Both the position numbers and the translations under genes were made by a program. A DNA stretch of 64,000 nt from Azospira oryzae (GTDB lineage Bacteria; Pseudomonadota; Gammaproteobacteria; Burkholderiales; Rhodocyclaceae): positions 186,001 to 250,000 of the forward strand of contig NZ_SHKM01000001.1 of assembly GCF_004217225.1 (NCBI RefSeq). The letters run 5' to 3'. Position 1 is the stretch's first letter. Every line of letters begins with the position of its first letter. The notes below the pieces were generated by a model. The model saw only the letters and a program-made list of their open reading frames with translations. It was not told the DNA's origin and searched no databases. This document shows, in pieces, positions 52,026-60,857 of the stretch.

Positions 52026-52898
52026 CTAGGCGGCCTTGGCGGAGCGCACCAGCCAGCGGATGAAGTCCATGGCGCCCCGCTTCTCCTGCACTGCCGGCGG
52101 CGCCACCACGTAAAAGCTGCGGTCCGGGCAGTCTGCCGCGAAGGGGCGGCTGAGGCGGCCCTCGGCCAGGTAGGGGGCTGCCAGGGTCTCCGCCATGAGG
52201 GCCACGCCGTGGCCCGCCACTGCCGCTTCCAGCATCAGCAGGGCATCCTCGTAGAGTGGGCCCTCCGTGGGCTCGGCATGCTTGACCCCGGCGGCGGCAA
52301 ACCAGCGCTGCCAGGAGAGCAGGGGGTGGCGTAGCAGGCGGACGTGGCCCAGGTCCAGGTCCGCCGGGGTGTGCAGCTGGGCCGCCAGGGCCGGGCTGCA
52401 GACGGGGAAGACCCGCTCCTCGAACAGCTTCCAGGCCAGCAGCCCGGGCCATTCCTCCTCGCCGTAGCGCAGGCCGATGTCCGCCTCGCCGGCCAGCAGG
52501 GGAGCCAGGCTGGTGGCGGTGCCCAGGCTGAATTCCGTTTCCGGGTGCTGCTGCTGCCAGGCCGCCACCCGGCTCACCAGCCACTTGCTGCCCAGGGCCG
52601 GGGCGGCGGAAATGCGCAGGCGGGTTTTCTCCGGCGCCCGCAGTTCGGCGCTGGCCTCGTCCAGGCGCAGCAGGGTGTCCCGCACCACGGCCAGGTAGCG
52701 GCGGCCGGCGGCGGTGAGGGCGATGGCCCGGTGCCGCCGCTCGAACAGACTCTGGCCCAGGTGTTCTTCCAGCAGGCGGATGCGGTGGCTCACCGCCGAG
52801 GGCGTCAGGTGCAGGGCTTCGGCGGCGGCGAGGAAACTGCCCAGGCGGGCGGCAGCCTCGAAGGCGGGCAGGGTGTGCAGGGGCGGCAGGTCGTGCAT
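52026..52898 (-). CDS. LysR-family regulator (GcvA-like)
   Basis: 290 residues from the ATG at 52898 (MHDLPPLHTLPAFEAAARLGSF). Helix-turn-helix SFLAAAEALHLTPSAVSHRI; effector domain with GLRYGEEEWPGL, typical of the GcvA-like group that often controls amino-acid or beta-lactamase genes. Target unknown: it is not divergent from an obvious operon except the AraC gene. Confidence 0.88.
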   Translation of the reverse strand: MHDLPPLHTLPAFEAAARLGSFLAAAEALHLTPSAVSHRIRLLEEHLGQSLFERRHRAIALTAAGRRYLAVVRDTLLRLDEASAELRAPEKTRLRISAAPALGSKWLVSRVAAWQQQHPETEFSLGTATSLAPLLAGEADIGLRYGEEEWPGLLAWKLFEERVFPVCSPALAAQLHTPADLDLGHVRLLRHPLLSWQRWFAAAGVKHAEPTEGPLYEDALLMLEAAVAGHGVALMAETLAAPYLAEGRLSRPFAADCPDRSFYVVAPPAVQEKRGAMDFIRWLVRSAKAA

Positions 52899-53040
52899 GG
52901 CGGCGGCGGGTCGGAATCCAGTCTGCATTGTGACCCGGCAGCCGGCGGTGAAGCCAGTTTGCCGGGATACATTGAGCAATTACGGTCAGGATTTGTTGCG
53001 CCCCTTCGTCCATAGTGCGTGCTGCGAACAGGAGGAAATG

Positions 53041-53907
53041 ATGAACGACGACCGAATCAGCCGCTACGCGGCGCGCTTCGACAAGGTGCTGGCCTATATC
53101 GAGGCCCACCTGGACGAGCCGTTGACGGCGGAGCGCCTGAGCCGGGTCGCCCATTTCTCCCGTTTCCATTTCGATCGGCAATTCGCCGATTTTCTCGGCA
53201 CCAGTGCGACCCGCTATCTCCTGCTGCTGCGGCTGCGACGGGCTTCCTTCAAGCTCGCCTTCCAGCCCCGGATCCGGATCATCGACATCGCCCTGGAGGC
53301 CGGCTTTGAAAACCCGGAATCTTTTTCCCGCGCTTTCCGCCACATCTTCGGCCAGTCGCCCAGCCAGTTCCGGCGGCAGCCCGACTGGCAAGGCTGGAGC
53401 GAGCGCTACCGGTTCCGGCTACCCGAAAGGAATGCCACCGTGCAGGTTGAAATTGTAGAATTTGAAAGCACCCTGATTGCCGCCCTGGAACACCTGGGCC
53501 CCGCCGAGAAGGTCAACGACTCGGTTGCCCGCTTCATCGACTGGCGCAAGTCCACCGGCCTCTCGCCCAAGGACAGCAGCCGCACCTTCGGCATCGCCTA
53601 CGACAACCCGGACACCACCGAGCCGTCCCGCTTCCGCTTCGACATCGCCGGCGAAGTCTCGGCCCAGGTGCCGCCCAATGCCCAGGGCGTCGTCACCAAG
53701 GAAATCCCCGGCGGCCGCTGCGCCCGGGTGCGCCACCTGGGCTCCCACATGCGCATCGGCGAGAGCATCTATCCCCTCTACCGCAACTGGCTGCCGGGCA
53801 GCGGCGAGGAACTGCGGGACTTCCCCCTGTTCTTCCACTACCTCAACCTGTTGCCGGATACGCCGGAGAATGAACTGGTGACGGATATCTATCTGCCGCT
53901 GAAGTAA
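53041..53907 (+). CDS. AraC-family regulator with GyrI-like effector domain
   Basis: 288 residues. Two N-terminal AraC helix-turn-helix motifs (about 10-110: TAERLSRVAHFSRFHFDRQF and IIDIALEAGFENPESFSRAFRHIFGQSP), then a C-terminal GyrI-like small-molecule-binding domain. Such proteins (Rob/SoxS-GyrI type) sense drugs or dyes. The first of two tandem ATGs is 53038; AGGAGG lies just upstream. Convergent with the next LysR gene across a hairpin. Confidence 0.9.
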   Translation: MNDDRISRYAARFDKVLAYIEAHLDEPLTAERLSRVAHFSRFHFDRQFADFLGTSATRYLLLLRLRRASFKLAFQPRIRIIDIALEAGFENPESFSRAFRHIFGQSPSQFRRQPDWQGWSERYRFRLPERNATVQVEIVEFESTLIAALEHLGPAEKVNDSVARFIDWRKSTGLSPKDSSRTFGIAYDNPDTTEPSRFRFDIAGEVSAQVPPNAQGVVTKEIPGGRCARVRHLGSHMRIGESIYPLYRNWLPGSGEELRDFPLFFHYLNLLPDTPENELVTDIYLPLK

Positions 53908-53925
53908 GTCGTCCGGTCTGACAGG

Positions 53926-53965
53926 AACGGGCGGTCAGTTGCCGGAAGGCGACTGACCGCCCGTT
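53926..53965. terminator. Bidirectional hairpin between AraC and LysR genes
   Basis: A perfect 14-bp stem (53926-53939 with 53952-53965) that lies partly inside the LysR C-terminal codons. Confidence 0.75.
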
Positions 53966-54897
53966 TCCGTACTGGCATTTCCGTCGCTGTTACCGAGTTC
54001 AATCAGCCACTCGGCAAAGGCCTCCACCTCCGGCCGCTTGGACGAGGGGCTGCGCAGCAGGTAGTAGGCGCGTCGGTTTGGGGTGGGTTGGGGCGGGGCC
54101 AGGGGGATCAGGCGGCCGGCTTCCAGGTGGTCCCGGATCAGGGGTAGACGGCCCAGGGCTGCGCCCTGGCCGGCCAGGGCGGCGTAGATGCACTGGTCGT
54201 AGTGGTTGAACTGCAACAGGGCCTTGGCGGCGGGCGGGGTCGGGGCCAGTTGGCTGAGCCAGCCTTCCCAGCGCAGCCAGGGATAGTCCCGGCCGTCCTC
54301 GAAAGAGAGCAGGGTGAGGTGGGCCAGGTTGGCGGCGGAAAGCCGGGGGCCGTCGGGCAGGGCCGCAGCCAGGGTCGGCGCCACGACGGGGGCCAGGGTT
54401 TCGTCGAAGAGCTTGAGACTGCCGGTGGGGGCCGCTTCCGGGGTGCCGTAGCGCAGGGCCACGTCCACTTCCTCCGCTTCCAGATCCACCGCCCGGTTGT
54501 CGGCGGAGACCCGGATGCCGATATCAGGATGGCGGGCCTGGAAGCCGGAAAGCCGGGGCACCAGCCACAGGGCGGCGACGCCGATGGAGGCGGAGATGGT
54601 GACCCGGGGTTGGCGTCGGGATGCGGTGATGTCCTCCACCGTGCTGCCCAGGCGGGCCAGCACTTCGCTGGCGGTGCGGAACAGGCGTTCGCCCTCCGGC
54701 GTCAGGTGCAGGGCCCGGGTGCTGCGCTGGAACAGGGCCACGCCCAGTTGTTCCTCCAGGGTCTGGACCTGGCGGCTGATGGCCGACTGGCTCAGGTGCA
54801 GCTCTTCCCCCGCCTTGGTGAAGGAGAGGTGGCGGGCGGCGGCGACGAAACCCTTGAGGGGGTCCAGGGGTGGCAGGCGGTGCAGGGGCAGGCTCAT
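53935..54897 (-). CDS. LysR-family regulator (GcvA-like)
   Basis: 320 residues. Helix-turn-helix LSFTKAGEELHLSQSAISRQVQTLEEQLGVALFQR, effector domain VDVALRYGTPEAAPTGSL. Divergent from the DUF2917 gene; the spacer contains an AT-rich stretch suitable for a LysR box. Regulation of DUF2917 is inferred from arrangement, a common pairing in betaproteobacteria. Confidence 0.9.
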   Translation of the reverse strand: MSLPLHRLPPLDPLKGFVAAARHLSFTKAGEELHLSQSAISRQVQTLEEQLGVALFQRSTRALHLTPEGERLFRTASEVLARLGSTVEDITASRRQPRVTISASIGVAALWLVPRLSGFQARHPDIGIRVSADNRAVDLEAEEVDVALRYGTPEAAPTGSLKLFDETLAPVVAPTLAAALPDGPRLSAANLAHLTLLSFEDGRDYPWLRWEGWLSQLAPTPPAAKALLQFNHYDQCIYAALAGQGAALGRLPLIRDHLEAGRLIPLAPPQPTPNRRAYYLLRSPSSKRPEVEAFAEWLIELGNSDGNASTETGGQSPSGN

Positions 54898-55043
54898 GGC
54901 GGGGTTGTTTATCTATGCGTTTATTGCATCAATTGAATGCAGATTTCCCGTTTGTGTGTTGTGCATTGGCTTTCCATACTTCATTCATGGCGTGGCTGTA
55001 CTGATACGGCCATATCAAAAGCGCATGAATGGAGGATAGGAAA

Positions 55044-55400
55044 ATGCAAGCGATCCGGCAAGGCCAGGCAGCGGGCCAGACAACGCAGTGGCTGCATCTG
55101 GAACTGGAACGGCGGGAAATGCTGGTGCTGGCCGATGCCCGGGGCCAGACCTTGGAGTGCCGCACGGGCGAGCTGTGGCTGACGGAGGATGGCGGGGGCG
55201 ACCGGATTCTCCGGCCCGGCGAAGCCCACGTGGTGGCCGGCAACGGCTGTCTGGTGGTTTCGGCCTGCCAGGATGCCCGCTTTGTCCTCGGCGGTGGGGG
55301 GCACGATCCGGCCACAGTTTCCCTGCAGCCGGTACGGGGCTTTCTCGCCAGCCTGCTGCCCCACGAGCTGTCCGGCCTGGGCGGTCGCGGCCTGGCCTGA
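55044..55400 (+). CDS. DUF2917 protein
   Basis: 118 residues from the ATG at 55044 (MQAIRQGQ); GGAGGATAGGA just upstream. Predicted small beta-rich cytosolic protein with GELWLTEDGGGDRILRPGEAHVV, the family's cupin-like core. No biochemical function established. Divergent from the LysR regulator. Confidence 0.8.
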   Translation: MQAIRQGQAAGQTTQWLHLELERREMLVLADARGQTLECRTGELWLTEDGGGDRILRPGEAHVVAGNGCLVVSACQDARFVLGGGGHDPATVSLQPVRGFLASLLPHELSGLGGRGLA

Positions 55401-55467
55401 GGTCGGGAATCAATAGGCCCCGCCGCCGGTCCCATTCTGCAACCAGACCTTGCCGTCGAGTCTTCCC

Positions 55468-56415
55468 ATGGATCGCTTTACCCCACCGGCCCCGACCGTC
55501 AGCGCCAGCCCCTTGAGTCTCACCGCCGCCGACGGCTATCTCCTGGCCGCCCACCACTGGCAGCCGGAGGGCGTGCCCCGGGCGGTGGTGGTAATCAACC
55601 CGGCCACCGCAGTGAAGGCCGCCTACTACCACCGCTACGCCCGCTTCCTGGCGGAAAACGGCTTTGCCGTGCTGACCTACGATTACAGGGGTATCGGCGC
55701 CTCCCGCCAGGGCAGCCTGCGCCGCTGGTGCCATGTCTCCAAGCTGGACTGGGGCCGTTACGACTGTGAAACGGCCCTGGCCTGGGCGCGGCAGACCTAT
55801 CCCGATTTGCCCCTGCATCTGGTGGCCCACAGCATCGGCGGCCTGCTGCTGGGCCTGGCCCCCTCCGGAGCGGCGGTGCAGCGGGCCTTCACCGTGGGCA
55901 GTCAGTACGCCTACTGGCCCGACTACGGCCCGGGCAAGCCCCTCATGTGGCTGCGCTGGCATGTGCTGATGCCGCTGCTGACCGCCGTGCTCGGCTACTT
56001 CCCGGCCCGGCGCCTGGGCTGGCATGAGGACCTGCCCGCCGGAGCCGCCTACGAATGGGCCTTCCGCCCGGCCTCCCTGGAGAAGTCCTATCGACGCCAT
56101 GTGCGGGGCGGGGCCGATCCCCTGGCCCATTTCGACGGCTTCCGCGGCGAGATGCTGGCGGTGAGCATTACGGACGACCCTTTCGGCACCCCGGCGGCCA
56201 TCCGCCGCCTGCTGGTCTACTACCGGGGCGCCCGGCGCCATCATGTGCACCTGTCGCCGGCTGCGGCGGGGGTGGAAGCCATCGGCCACTTCGCCTGGTT
56301 CCACGAACGTTTCCGCCCCACCCTGTGGCAGGACTCCCTGGCCTGGTTGCAGGACGGCAGCCTGACCCGCGCGCCCCGGGAAACCCTGGTGCCCGAAACT
56401 GGTGCCGGGGCTTAG
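55468..56415 (+). CDS. Alpha/beta hydrolase of the serine-aminopeptidase/UCP037442-like type
   Basis: 315 residues from the ATG at 55468 (MDRFTPPAP). Nucleophile elbow AHSIGG, an early YDYRGIGASRQG segment, late GHFAWF His region. No signal peptide. The weak ribosome site leaves room for a TTG start at 55450. Substrate unknown. Confidence 0.82.
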   Translation: MDRFTPPAPTVSASPLSLTAADGYLLAAHHWQPEGVPRAVVVINPATAVKAAYYHRYARFLAENGFAVLTYDYRGIGASRQGSLRRWCHVSKLDWGRYDCETALAWARQTYPDLPLHLVAHSIGGLLLGLAPSGAAVQRAFTVGSQYAYWPDYGPGKPLMWLRWHVLMPLLTAVLGYFPARRLGWHEDLPAGAAYEWAFRPASLEKSYRRHVRGGADPLAHFDGFRGEMLAVSITDDPFGTPAAIRRLLVYYRGARRHHVHLSPAAAGVEAIGHFAWFHERFRPTLWQDSLAWLQDGSLTRAPRETLVPETGAGA

Positions 56416-56419
56416 GGAA

Positions 56420-56653
56420 TCAGCCGATCTTGGGGCGTTCCTTGGCCGAGTAGTTGCTGAAGTGGCCCTCCTTGGCCGCCTGGGCCCGGCCGGCGGCCAC
56501 CAGGCCGGCTGTCTTGCCCTGGGGGGCGGGCAGGGAGACCAGTTTTTCCAGCTGCCCGCTGCCACATTTCGGGCAGGCCGGCACGGTACTGGCCCGCACA
56601 AGCAGTTCAAAGGTGTGCTGGCAGGCCTGGCACTGGTAGTCGTAGAGGGGCAT
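56420..56653 (-). CDS. FmdB-type zinc-ribbon protein
   Basis: 77 residues from the ATG at 56653 (MPLYDYQC), AGGAG 7 bases upstream. Two CxxC knuckles (CQACQ and CPKCG) give a zinc ribbon; the C-terminus is a Gly/Ala/Lys-rich tail ending KERPKIG. Role unknown; FmdB homologues are associated with formamidase/transcription control by name only. Confidence 0.87.
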   Translation of the reverse strand: MPLYDYQCQACQHTFELLVRASTVPACPKCGSGQLEKLVSLPAPQGKTAGLVAAGRAQAAKEGHFSNYSAKERPKIG

Positions 56654-56731
56654 GGGGCACTCCTGTCGCAATGACGACAATCGAAGGGGAATGCCCGAGA
56701 AATGCAAGAAGGGTGCCGGGGAAAATGCAAT

Positions 56732-56869
56732 GGCCACAGAGGGCACAGAGATCACAGAGGGAGTCAGCCCCGCCGGTAACGGTCGGCAGTCTGCGATACA
56801 AGCAATTTCTTCCCGTGGGCGTTGCACCCCGGGGTTCTCAACTCTGTGCCCTCTGTGTCCTCTGTGGCT
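56732..56869. repeat. CACAGAGG inverted-repeat element, copy B
   Basis: Left arm 56732-56762 (GGCCACAGAGGGCACAGAGA...), right arm 56840-56869 (its inverse, ...CCTCTGTGTCCTCTGTGGCT). The core includes TGCACCCCGG (56823-56832), also found in copy C. Ends 10 bases from the metY stop. Confidence 0.85.
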
Positions 56870-56879
56870 ATGCAGCCTT

Positions 56880-58166
56880 TCAGGTCGTCGCCTTGGCCAA
56901 CGCCTGGTCGATGTCCCAGAGGATGTCGTCCAGGGTCTCCAGGCCCACGGAGAGGCGGATCAGGTCCGGCGGCACGCCGGCGGCGGTCTGCTGTTCCGGG
57001 GTCATCTGGCGGTGGGTGGTGGAGGCCGGGTGGATCACCAGGGTCTTGGCGTCGCCGATGTTGGCCAGGTGGGAAAGGAATTCCACGCTGTCGATGAACT
57101 TCTGCCCGGCGGCCGCCCCGCCCTTGATGCCGAAAGTGAGCACGGCACCGGCGCCCTTGGGCAGGTATTTCTTGGCCAGATCGTGGTACTTGCTGGAGGG
57201 TAGGCCCGGGTAATTGACCCATTCCACCTGGGGATGGGCTTCCAGATGCCGGGCAATGGCCAGGGCGTTGCTGCAATGGCGATCCATGCGCAGGGACAGG
57301 GTCTCCACCCCTTGCAGCAGCAGGAAGGCATTGAAGGGGGAGAGGGCCGGGCCGAAGGTGCGCAGGCCTTCCATGCGGCACTTGGCGGTGAAGCCGAAGT
57401 TGCCGAAGGTCTCGTAGAACTTCACCCCGTGGTAGCCCGGGCTGGGCTCGGTCATGGTGGCGAACTTGCCGTTGTCCCAGGGGAACTTGCCCGATTCGAC
57501 GATGATGCCGCCCAGGGTGGTGCCGTGGCCGCCGATGAACTTGGTGGCCGAGTGCACCACGATGGCGGCGCCCCATTCGAAGGGCCGGCACAGGTAGGGG
57601 CTGGCGAAGGTGTTGTCCACGAACAGGGGCAGGCCGGCGGCGTTGGCGATCTTGGCCACGGCCTCGATGTCCAGCACGTTGAGGCCCGGGTTGCCCATGG
57701 TCTCGGCGTAGACCACCTTGGTCTTGGGGGTGATGGCCTTGGCGAAATTCTCCGGATCGTCGCTGTCCACGAAAATGGTGTTGATGCCCAGCTTGCGGAA
57801 GTTCACGTCCAGCTGGGTGTGGGTGCCGCCGTAGAGGGTGCGGGCGGCGACGATCTCGTCCCCGGCCTCGCACAGGTTGAGCAGGGCCACCATCTGGGCG
57901 GCCATGCCGGAGGCCACGGCGACCGCGGCCTTGCCTCCTTCCAGGGCGGCGATGCGCTCTTCCAGCACGGCCACGGTGGGGTTGGAGAGGCGGGAATAGA
58001 CGTTGCCGAAGGTCTGCAGGTTGAACAGGCTGGCGGCGTGTTCCGGCGAATCGAAGACGTAGGCGGCAGTCTGGTAGATGGGGGTGGCCCGGCTGCCGGT
58101 AGCGGCGTCGGGCACCTGCCCGGCGTGGAGGGAAAGGGTGTCGAACCCGAACTGGTGGTCGGCCAT
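56880..58166 (-). CDS. metY: O-acetylhomoserine sulfhydrylase
   Basis: PLP enzyme converting O-acetylhomoserine and sulfide to homocysteine. 428 residues, the length of MetY-type rather than CGS-type enzymes. PLP-lysine in VHSATKFIGGHGT; LPLFVDNTFASPYLCRPFEWGAAIV is typical. It links sulfide from the cys operon to methionine. A CoA-binding protein gene lies 26 bases upstream. Confidence 0.93.
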   Translation of the reverse strand: MADHQFGFDTLSLHAGQVPDAATGSRATPIYQTAAYVFDSPEHAASLFNLQTFGNVYSRLSNPTVAVLEERIAALEGGKAAVAVASGMAAQMVALLNLCEAGDEIVAARTLYGGTHTQLDVNFRKLGINTIFVDSDDPENFAKAITPKTKVVYAETMGNPGLNVLDIEAVAKIANAAGLPLFVDNTFASPYLCRPFEWGAAIVVHSATKFIGGHGTTLGGIIVESGKFPWDNGKFATMTEPSPGYHGVKFYETFGNFGFTAKCRMEGLRTFGPALSPFNAFLLLQGVETLSLRMDRHCSNALAIARHLEAHPQVEWVNYPGLPSSKYHDLAKKYLPKGAGAVLTFGIKGGAAAGQKFIDSVEFLSHLANIGDAKTLVIHPASTTHRQMTPEQQTAAGVPPDLIRLSVGLETLDDILWDIDQALAKATT

Positions 58167-58192
58167 GGTGTGCTTTCGGGAAATCGGACGGA

Positions 58193-58651
58193 TCAGAGGG
58201 GGCGGCGGGAAGAAACGATGCCCGTATTCACGCCCATGAAATTGAGGCCGCCGAAGAGGCGGGCGTATTCGATCTTGACGCAGCGGTCCTCGATCACGGT
58301 GAGGCCGGCGGCCTCGGCGATGTGGCGGGCTTCCTCATTGATTACGCCCAACTGCATCCAGAAGACCTTGGCGCCGATGGCCACCGCTTCCCGGGCAATG
58401 GGGGCACAGTCTTCCGGCTTGCGGAAGACGTCCACGATATCCACCTTCTCGGGAATGGATTTCAAGTCCGGGTAGCACTTCTCCCCCAGGATCTCCGGGT
58501 ACTTGGGATTCACCGGGATGATGCGGTAGCCCCGTTCCTGCATGTACTTGGCGGCGAAGTAGCTGGGGCGGTTCCAGTCGGCGGAGAGGCCGACCACGGC
58601 GATGGCGCGGTTTTCTTTCAGGACCTGGCGCAGGGTGGCAAGTTCGCTCAT
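58193..58651 (-). CDS. CoA-binding protein (YccU-like)
   Basis: 152 residues. A succinyl-CoA-ligase-like CoA-binding Rossmann fold: AIAVVGLSADWNRPSYFAAKYMQERGYRIIPVNP, then FWMQLGVINEEARHIAEAAGLTVIEDRCVKIE. Probably binds CoA; a metabolic or regulatory role is not established. Lies between ECH-like and metY genes on the same strand. Confidence 0.9.
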   Translation of the reverse strand: MSELATLRQVLKENRAIAVVGLSADWNRPSYFAAKYMQERGYRIIPVNPKYPEILGEKCYPDLKSIPEKVDIVDVFRKPEDCAPIAREAVAIGAKVFWMQLGVINEEARHIAEAAGLTVIEDRCVKIEYARLFGGLNFMGVNTGIVSSRRPL

Positions 58652-58711
58652 GCAAGTGTTCCGTGTGAGGGGTGGGGCGGGCAGCCCCGGGTTCCCCTCG
58701 GGTCTGCCGCG

Positions 58712-59497
58712 TTAGCCGTGGCACCAGGTGGGGTGGCGCTTGTCGATGAAGGCATCGATGCCTTCCCGGGCGTCCCTGGCCTGGAGATTGTGCACCATCA
58801 CCCCCTTGGCGTAGGCGTAGGCCTCATCCAGGGGCAGTTCGGCCTGGCGGTAGTAGGCGGCTTTGCCCACGGCCAGGGTGTGGCGCGACTTGCTGGCGAT
58901 TTTAACCGCCAATGCTTCCACCGCGACATCCAGTTGTTCCCCGGACACGTGCTCGTTGATGAGGCCGAAACGCAGGGCCGTGGGGGCATCGATGAGGTCG
59001 CCGGTGAGCAGCATCTGCAGGGCGTGCTTGTGGGAGACGTTGCGCGACAGGGCCACCATGGGGGTGGAGCAGAAGAGGCCGATATTGACGCCGGGCGTGG
59101 CGAAGCGGGCGTCGTCCGTGGCGATGGCCAGGTCGGCGCTGGCCACCAGCTGGGCCCCGGCGGCGGTGGCGATGCCATGCACCCGGGCGATCACCGGCTG
59201 GGGCAGGCTGACGATGCGCTGCATGAGCCGGGCGCAGGCTTCGAAAAGGTCTTCGGCATAGCTTGCGCCGTAATCGGCGCTGCGCATTTCCTTCAGGTCG
59301 TGGCCGGCGCAGAAGGCCGGGCCGTTGCCGGCCAGGATCACCACGCCGATGCTCGGGTCGGCGGCGATGCGGTCGAACTCGGCCTGCAGGGCGGCGATCA
59401 TGGGCCGGGAGAGGGCGTTGCGGGCGGCGGGGCGGTTGAGGGTGAGGCGGGCGATGCCGTCCTTGTCCTGCCGCAGTACCAGGGCTTCTTCGCTCAT
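58712..59497 (-). CDS. Enoyl-CoA hydratase/isomerase-family protein (ECHDC3-like)
   Basis: 261 residues of the crotonase fold: FCAGHDLKEMR oxyanion-hole strand, GIATAAGAQLVASADLAIATDDARFATPGVNIGLFCSTP. The two Glu residues used by classical enoyl-CoA hydratase are not present in the expected Gly-rich positions (AGAQL and GLFCS), so the reaction is likely different from hydration. Flanked by the two PLP enzymes of sulfur amino-acid metabolism. Confidence 0.88.
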   Translation of the reverse strand: MSEEALVLRQDKDGIARLTLNRPAARNALSRPMIAALQAEFDRIAADPSIGVVILAGNGPAFCAGHDLKEMRSADYGASYAEDLFEACARLMQRIVSLPQPVIARVHGIATAAGAQLVASADLAIATDDARFATPGVNIGLFCSTPMVALSRNVSHKHALQMLLTGDLIDAPTALRFGLINEHVSGEQLDVAVEALAVKIASKSRHTLAVGKAAYYRQAELPLDEAYAYAKGVMVHNLQARDAREGIDAFIDKRHPTWCHG

Positions 59498-59517
59498 GTG
59501 CTGTTCTCCTTTTGTTA

Positions 59518-60684
59518 TTACTTGAGGGCCTGTTCCAGGTCGGCCAGCAGGTCTTCCACGTCTTCCACGCCGACGGAAAGGCGTACCAGGCCGTCGTCGA
59601 TGCCGATGCGGCGGCGCTGCTCAGGGGGGACCGAAGCATGCGTCATCAGGGCCGGCAGTTCGATCAGGCTTTCCACCCCGCCCAGGCTTTCGGCCAGGAC
59701 GAAGATTTTGGTGTTTTCCAGCAGCTTCTTCGCCGCCGGCAGGCCGCCCTTGACCACGGCGGAGACCATGCCGCCGAAGCCGCGCATCTGGCGCTTGGCC
59801 AGTTCATGCTGGGGGTGGCTTGCGAGGCCGGGGTAATGGACCTTCTCGATGGCCGGGTGGTTGGCTAGCCAGCGGGCGATGGCCTCGGCGTTGGCGCAGT
59901 GGCGTTCCATGCGCAGGGCCAGGGTCTTCAAACCGCGCAGGGCGAGGAAGGCATCGAAAGGCCCCAGCACGGCGCCGGCGGCGTTCTGCAGGAAGGCCAG
60001 GCGCTCGGCCAGTTCCGGATTGGCGGTGACGGCCACGCCGGCGATCACGTCGGAATGGCCGTTCAAGTACTTGGTGGCCGAATGCACCACGATGTCGAAA
60101 CCGTGTTCCAGGGGCCGCTGGATCCAGGGGCTGGCGAAGGTGTTGTCGGCCACGGTGAGGAGGCCCCGGTTCTTGCCGATGGCGGCCACCAGGTCCAGAT
60201 CCACCAGCTTCAAGAGCGGATTGCTCGGGGTTTCCACCCATAGCAGCTTGGTTTCCGGGGTGATGGCGGCCTCGATGCTCTCTCTGGAGGAGAAGTCGGC
60301 ATAGGTCACCTTGAGGTCGGCGGAATTGCTGCGCACCCGGTTGAAGAGGCGCACGGAGCCGCCGTAGAGGTCGTCGGAGGCCACCACATGGCTGCCGGCG
60401 GGCAGCAGTTCCAGCACCGTGGCGCTGGCGGCCAGGCCCGAGGCGAAGGCGAAGCCGTGGCTGGCCCCTTCCAGATCGGCGATGCAGCGCTCCAGGGCCA
60501 GACGGGTGGGGTTGGCGCTGCGGGCGTAGTCGAAGGTGGCCCCGGCGTACTGCTTCGGCTCGTTGAGGGCCGGCTGGACGTAGGTGGAGGTGGCGTAGAT
60601 GGGGATGGAGACGGCGCCGGTGGTGGGGTCCGGCTCCTGGCCGGCATGGATGGCGCGGGTGGCAAAACCTTGTTTATGGGTCAT
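59518..60684 (-). CDS. Cystathionine gamma-lyase/gamma-synthase-type PLP enzyme
   Basis: 388 residues from the ATG at 60684 (MTHKQGFATRA). PLP Lys in VHSATKYLNGHSD; C-terminal FVLAESLGGVESLIELPALMTHASVPPEQR. Position 3' to cystathionine beta-synthase suggests cystathionine gamma-lyase (reverse transsulfuration), but gamma-synthase (MetB) has near-identical motifs. A CACAGAGG repeat lies between the two genes. Confidence 0.9.
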   Translation of the reverse strand: MTHKQGFATRAIHAGQEPDPTTGAVSIPIYATSTYVQPALNEPKQYAGATFDYARSANPTRLALERCIADLEGASHGFAFASGLAASATVLELLPAGSHVVASDDLYGGSVRLFNRVRSNSADLKVTYADFSSRESIEAAITPETKLLWVETPSNPLLKLVDLDLVAAIGKNRGLLTVADNTFASPWIQRPLEHGFDIVVHSATKYLNGHSDVIAGVAVTANPELAERLAFLQNAAGAVLGPFDAFLALRGLKTLALRMERHCANAEAIARWLANHPAIEKVHYPGLASHPQHELAKRQMRGFGGMVSAVVKGGLPAAKKLLENTKIFVLAESLGGVESLIELPALMTHASVPPEQRRRIGIDDGLVRLSVGVEDVEDLLADLEQALK

Positions 60685-60712
60685 GGGGGGCTCGAAAAAA
60701 ATCCAAAAACGG

Positions 60713-60843
60713 AGCCACAGAGGACACAGAGAGCACAGAGGGGAAAACCATCGGCGCCAGAAATGCCGGGGGCGCTTTTCCTGCACCCCGGCAAGCTAAC
60801 GGTCCTTTGGGTTTTACTCTGTGTTCTCTGTGCTCTCTGTGGC
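60713..60843. repeat. CACAGAGG inverted-repeat element, copy C
   Basis: Left arm 60713-60743 (AGCCACAGAGGACACAGAGA...), right arm 60816-60843 in inverse orientation. The core contains TGCACCCCGG (60782-60791) as in copy B. Its right arm ends 14 bases from the cystathionine beta-synthase stop. Confidence 0.87.
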
Positions 60844-60857
60844 AAAAGATTCAGGTC

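Noticed and set aside
58167-58192. SAM or SAH riboswitch upstream of metY
   Set aside because: The gap to the upstream gene is only 26 bases, too short for one.
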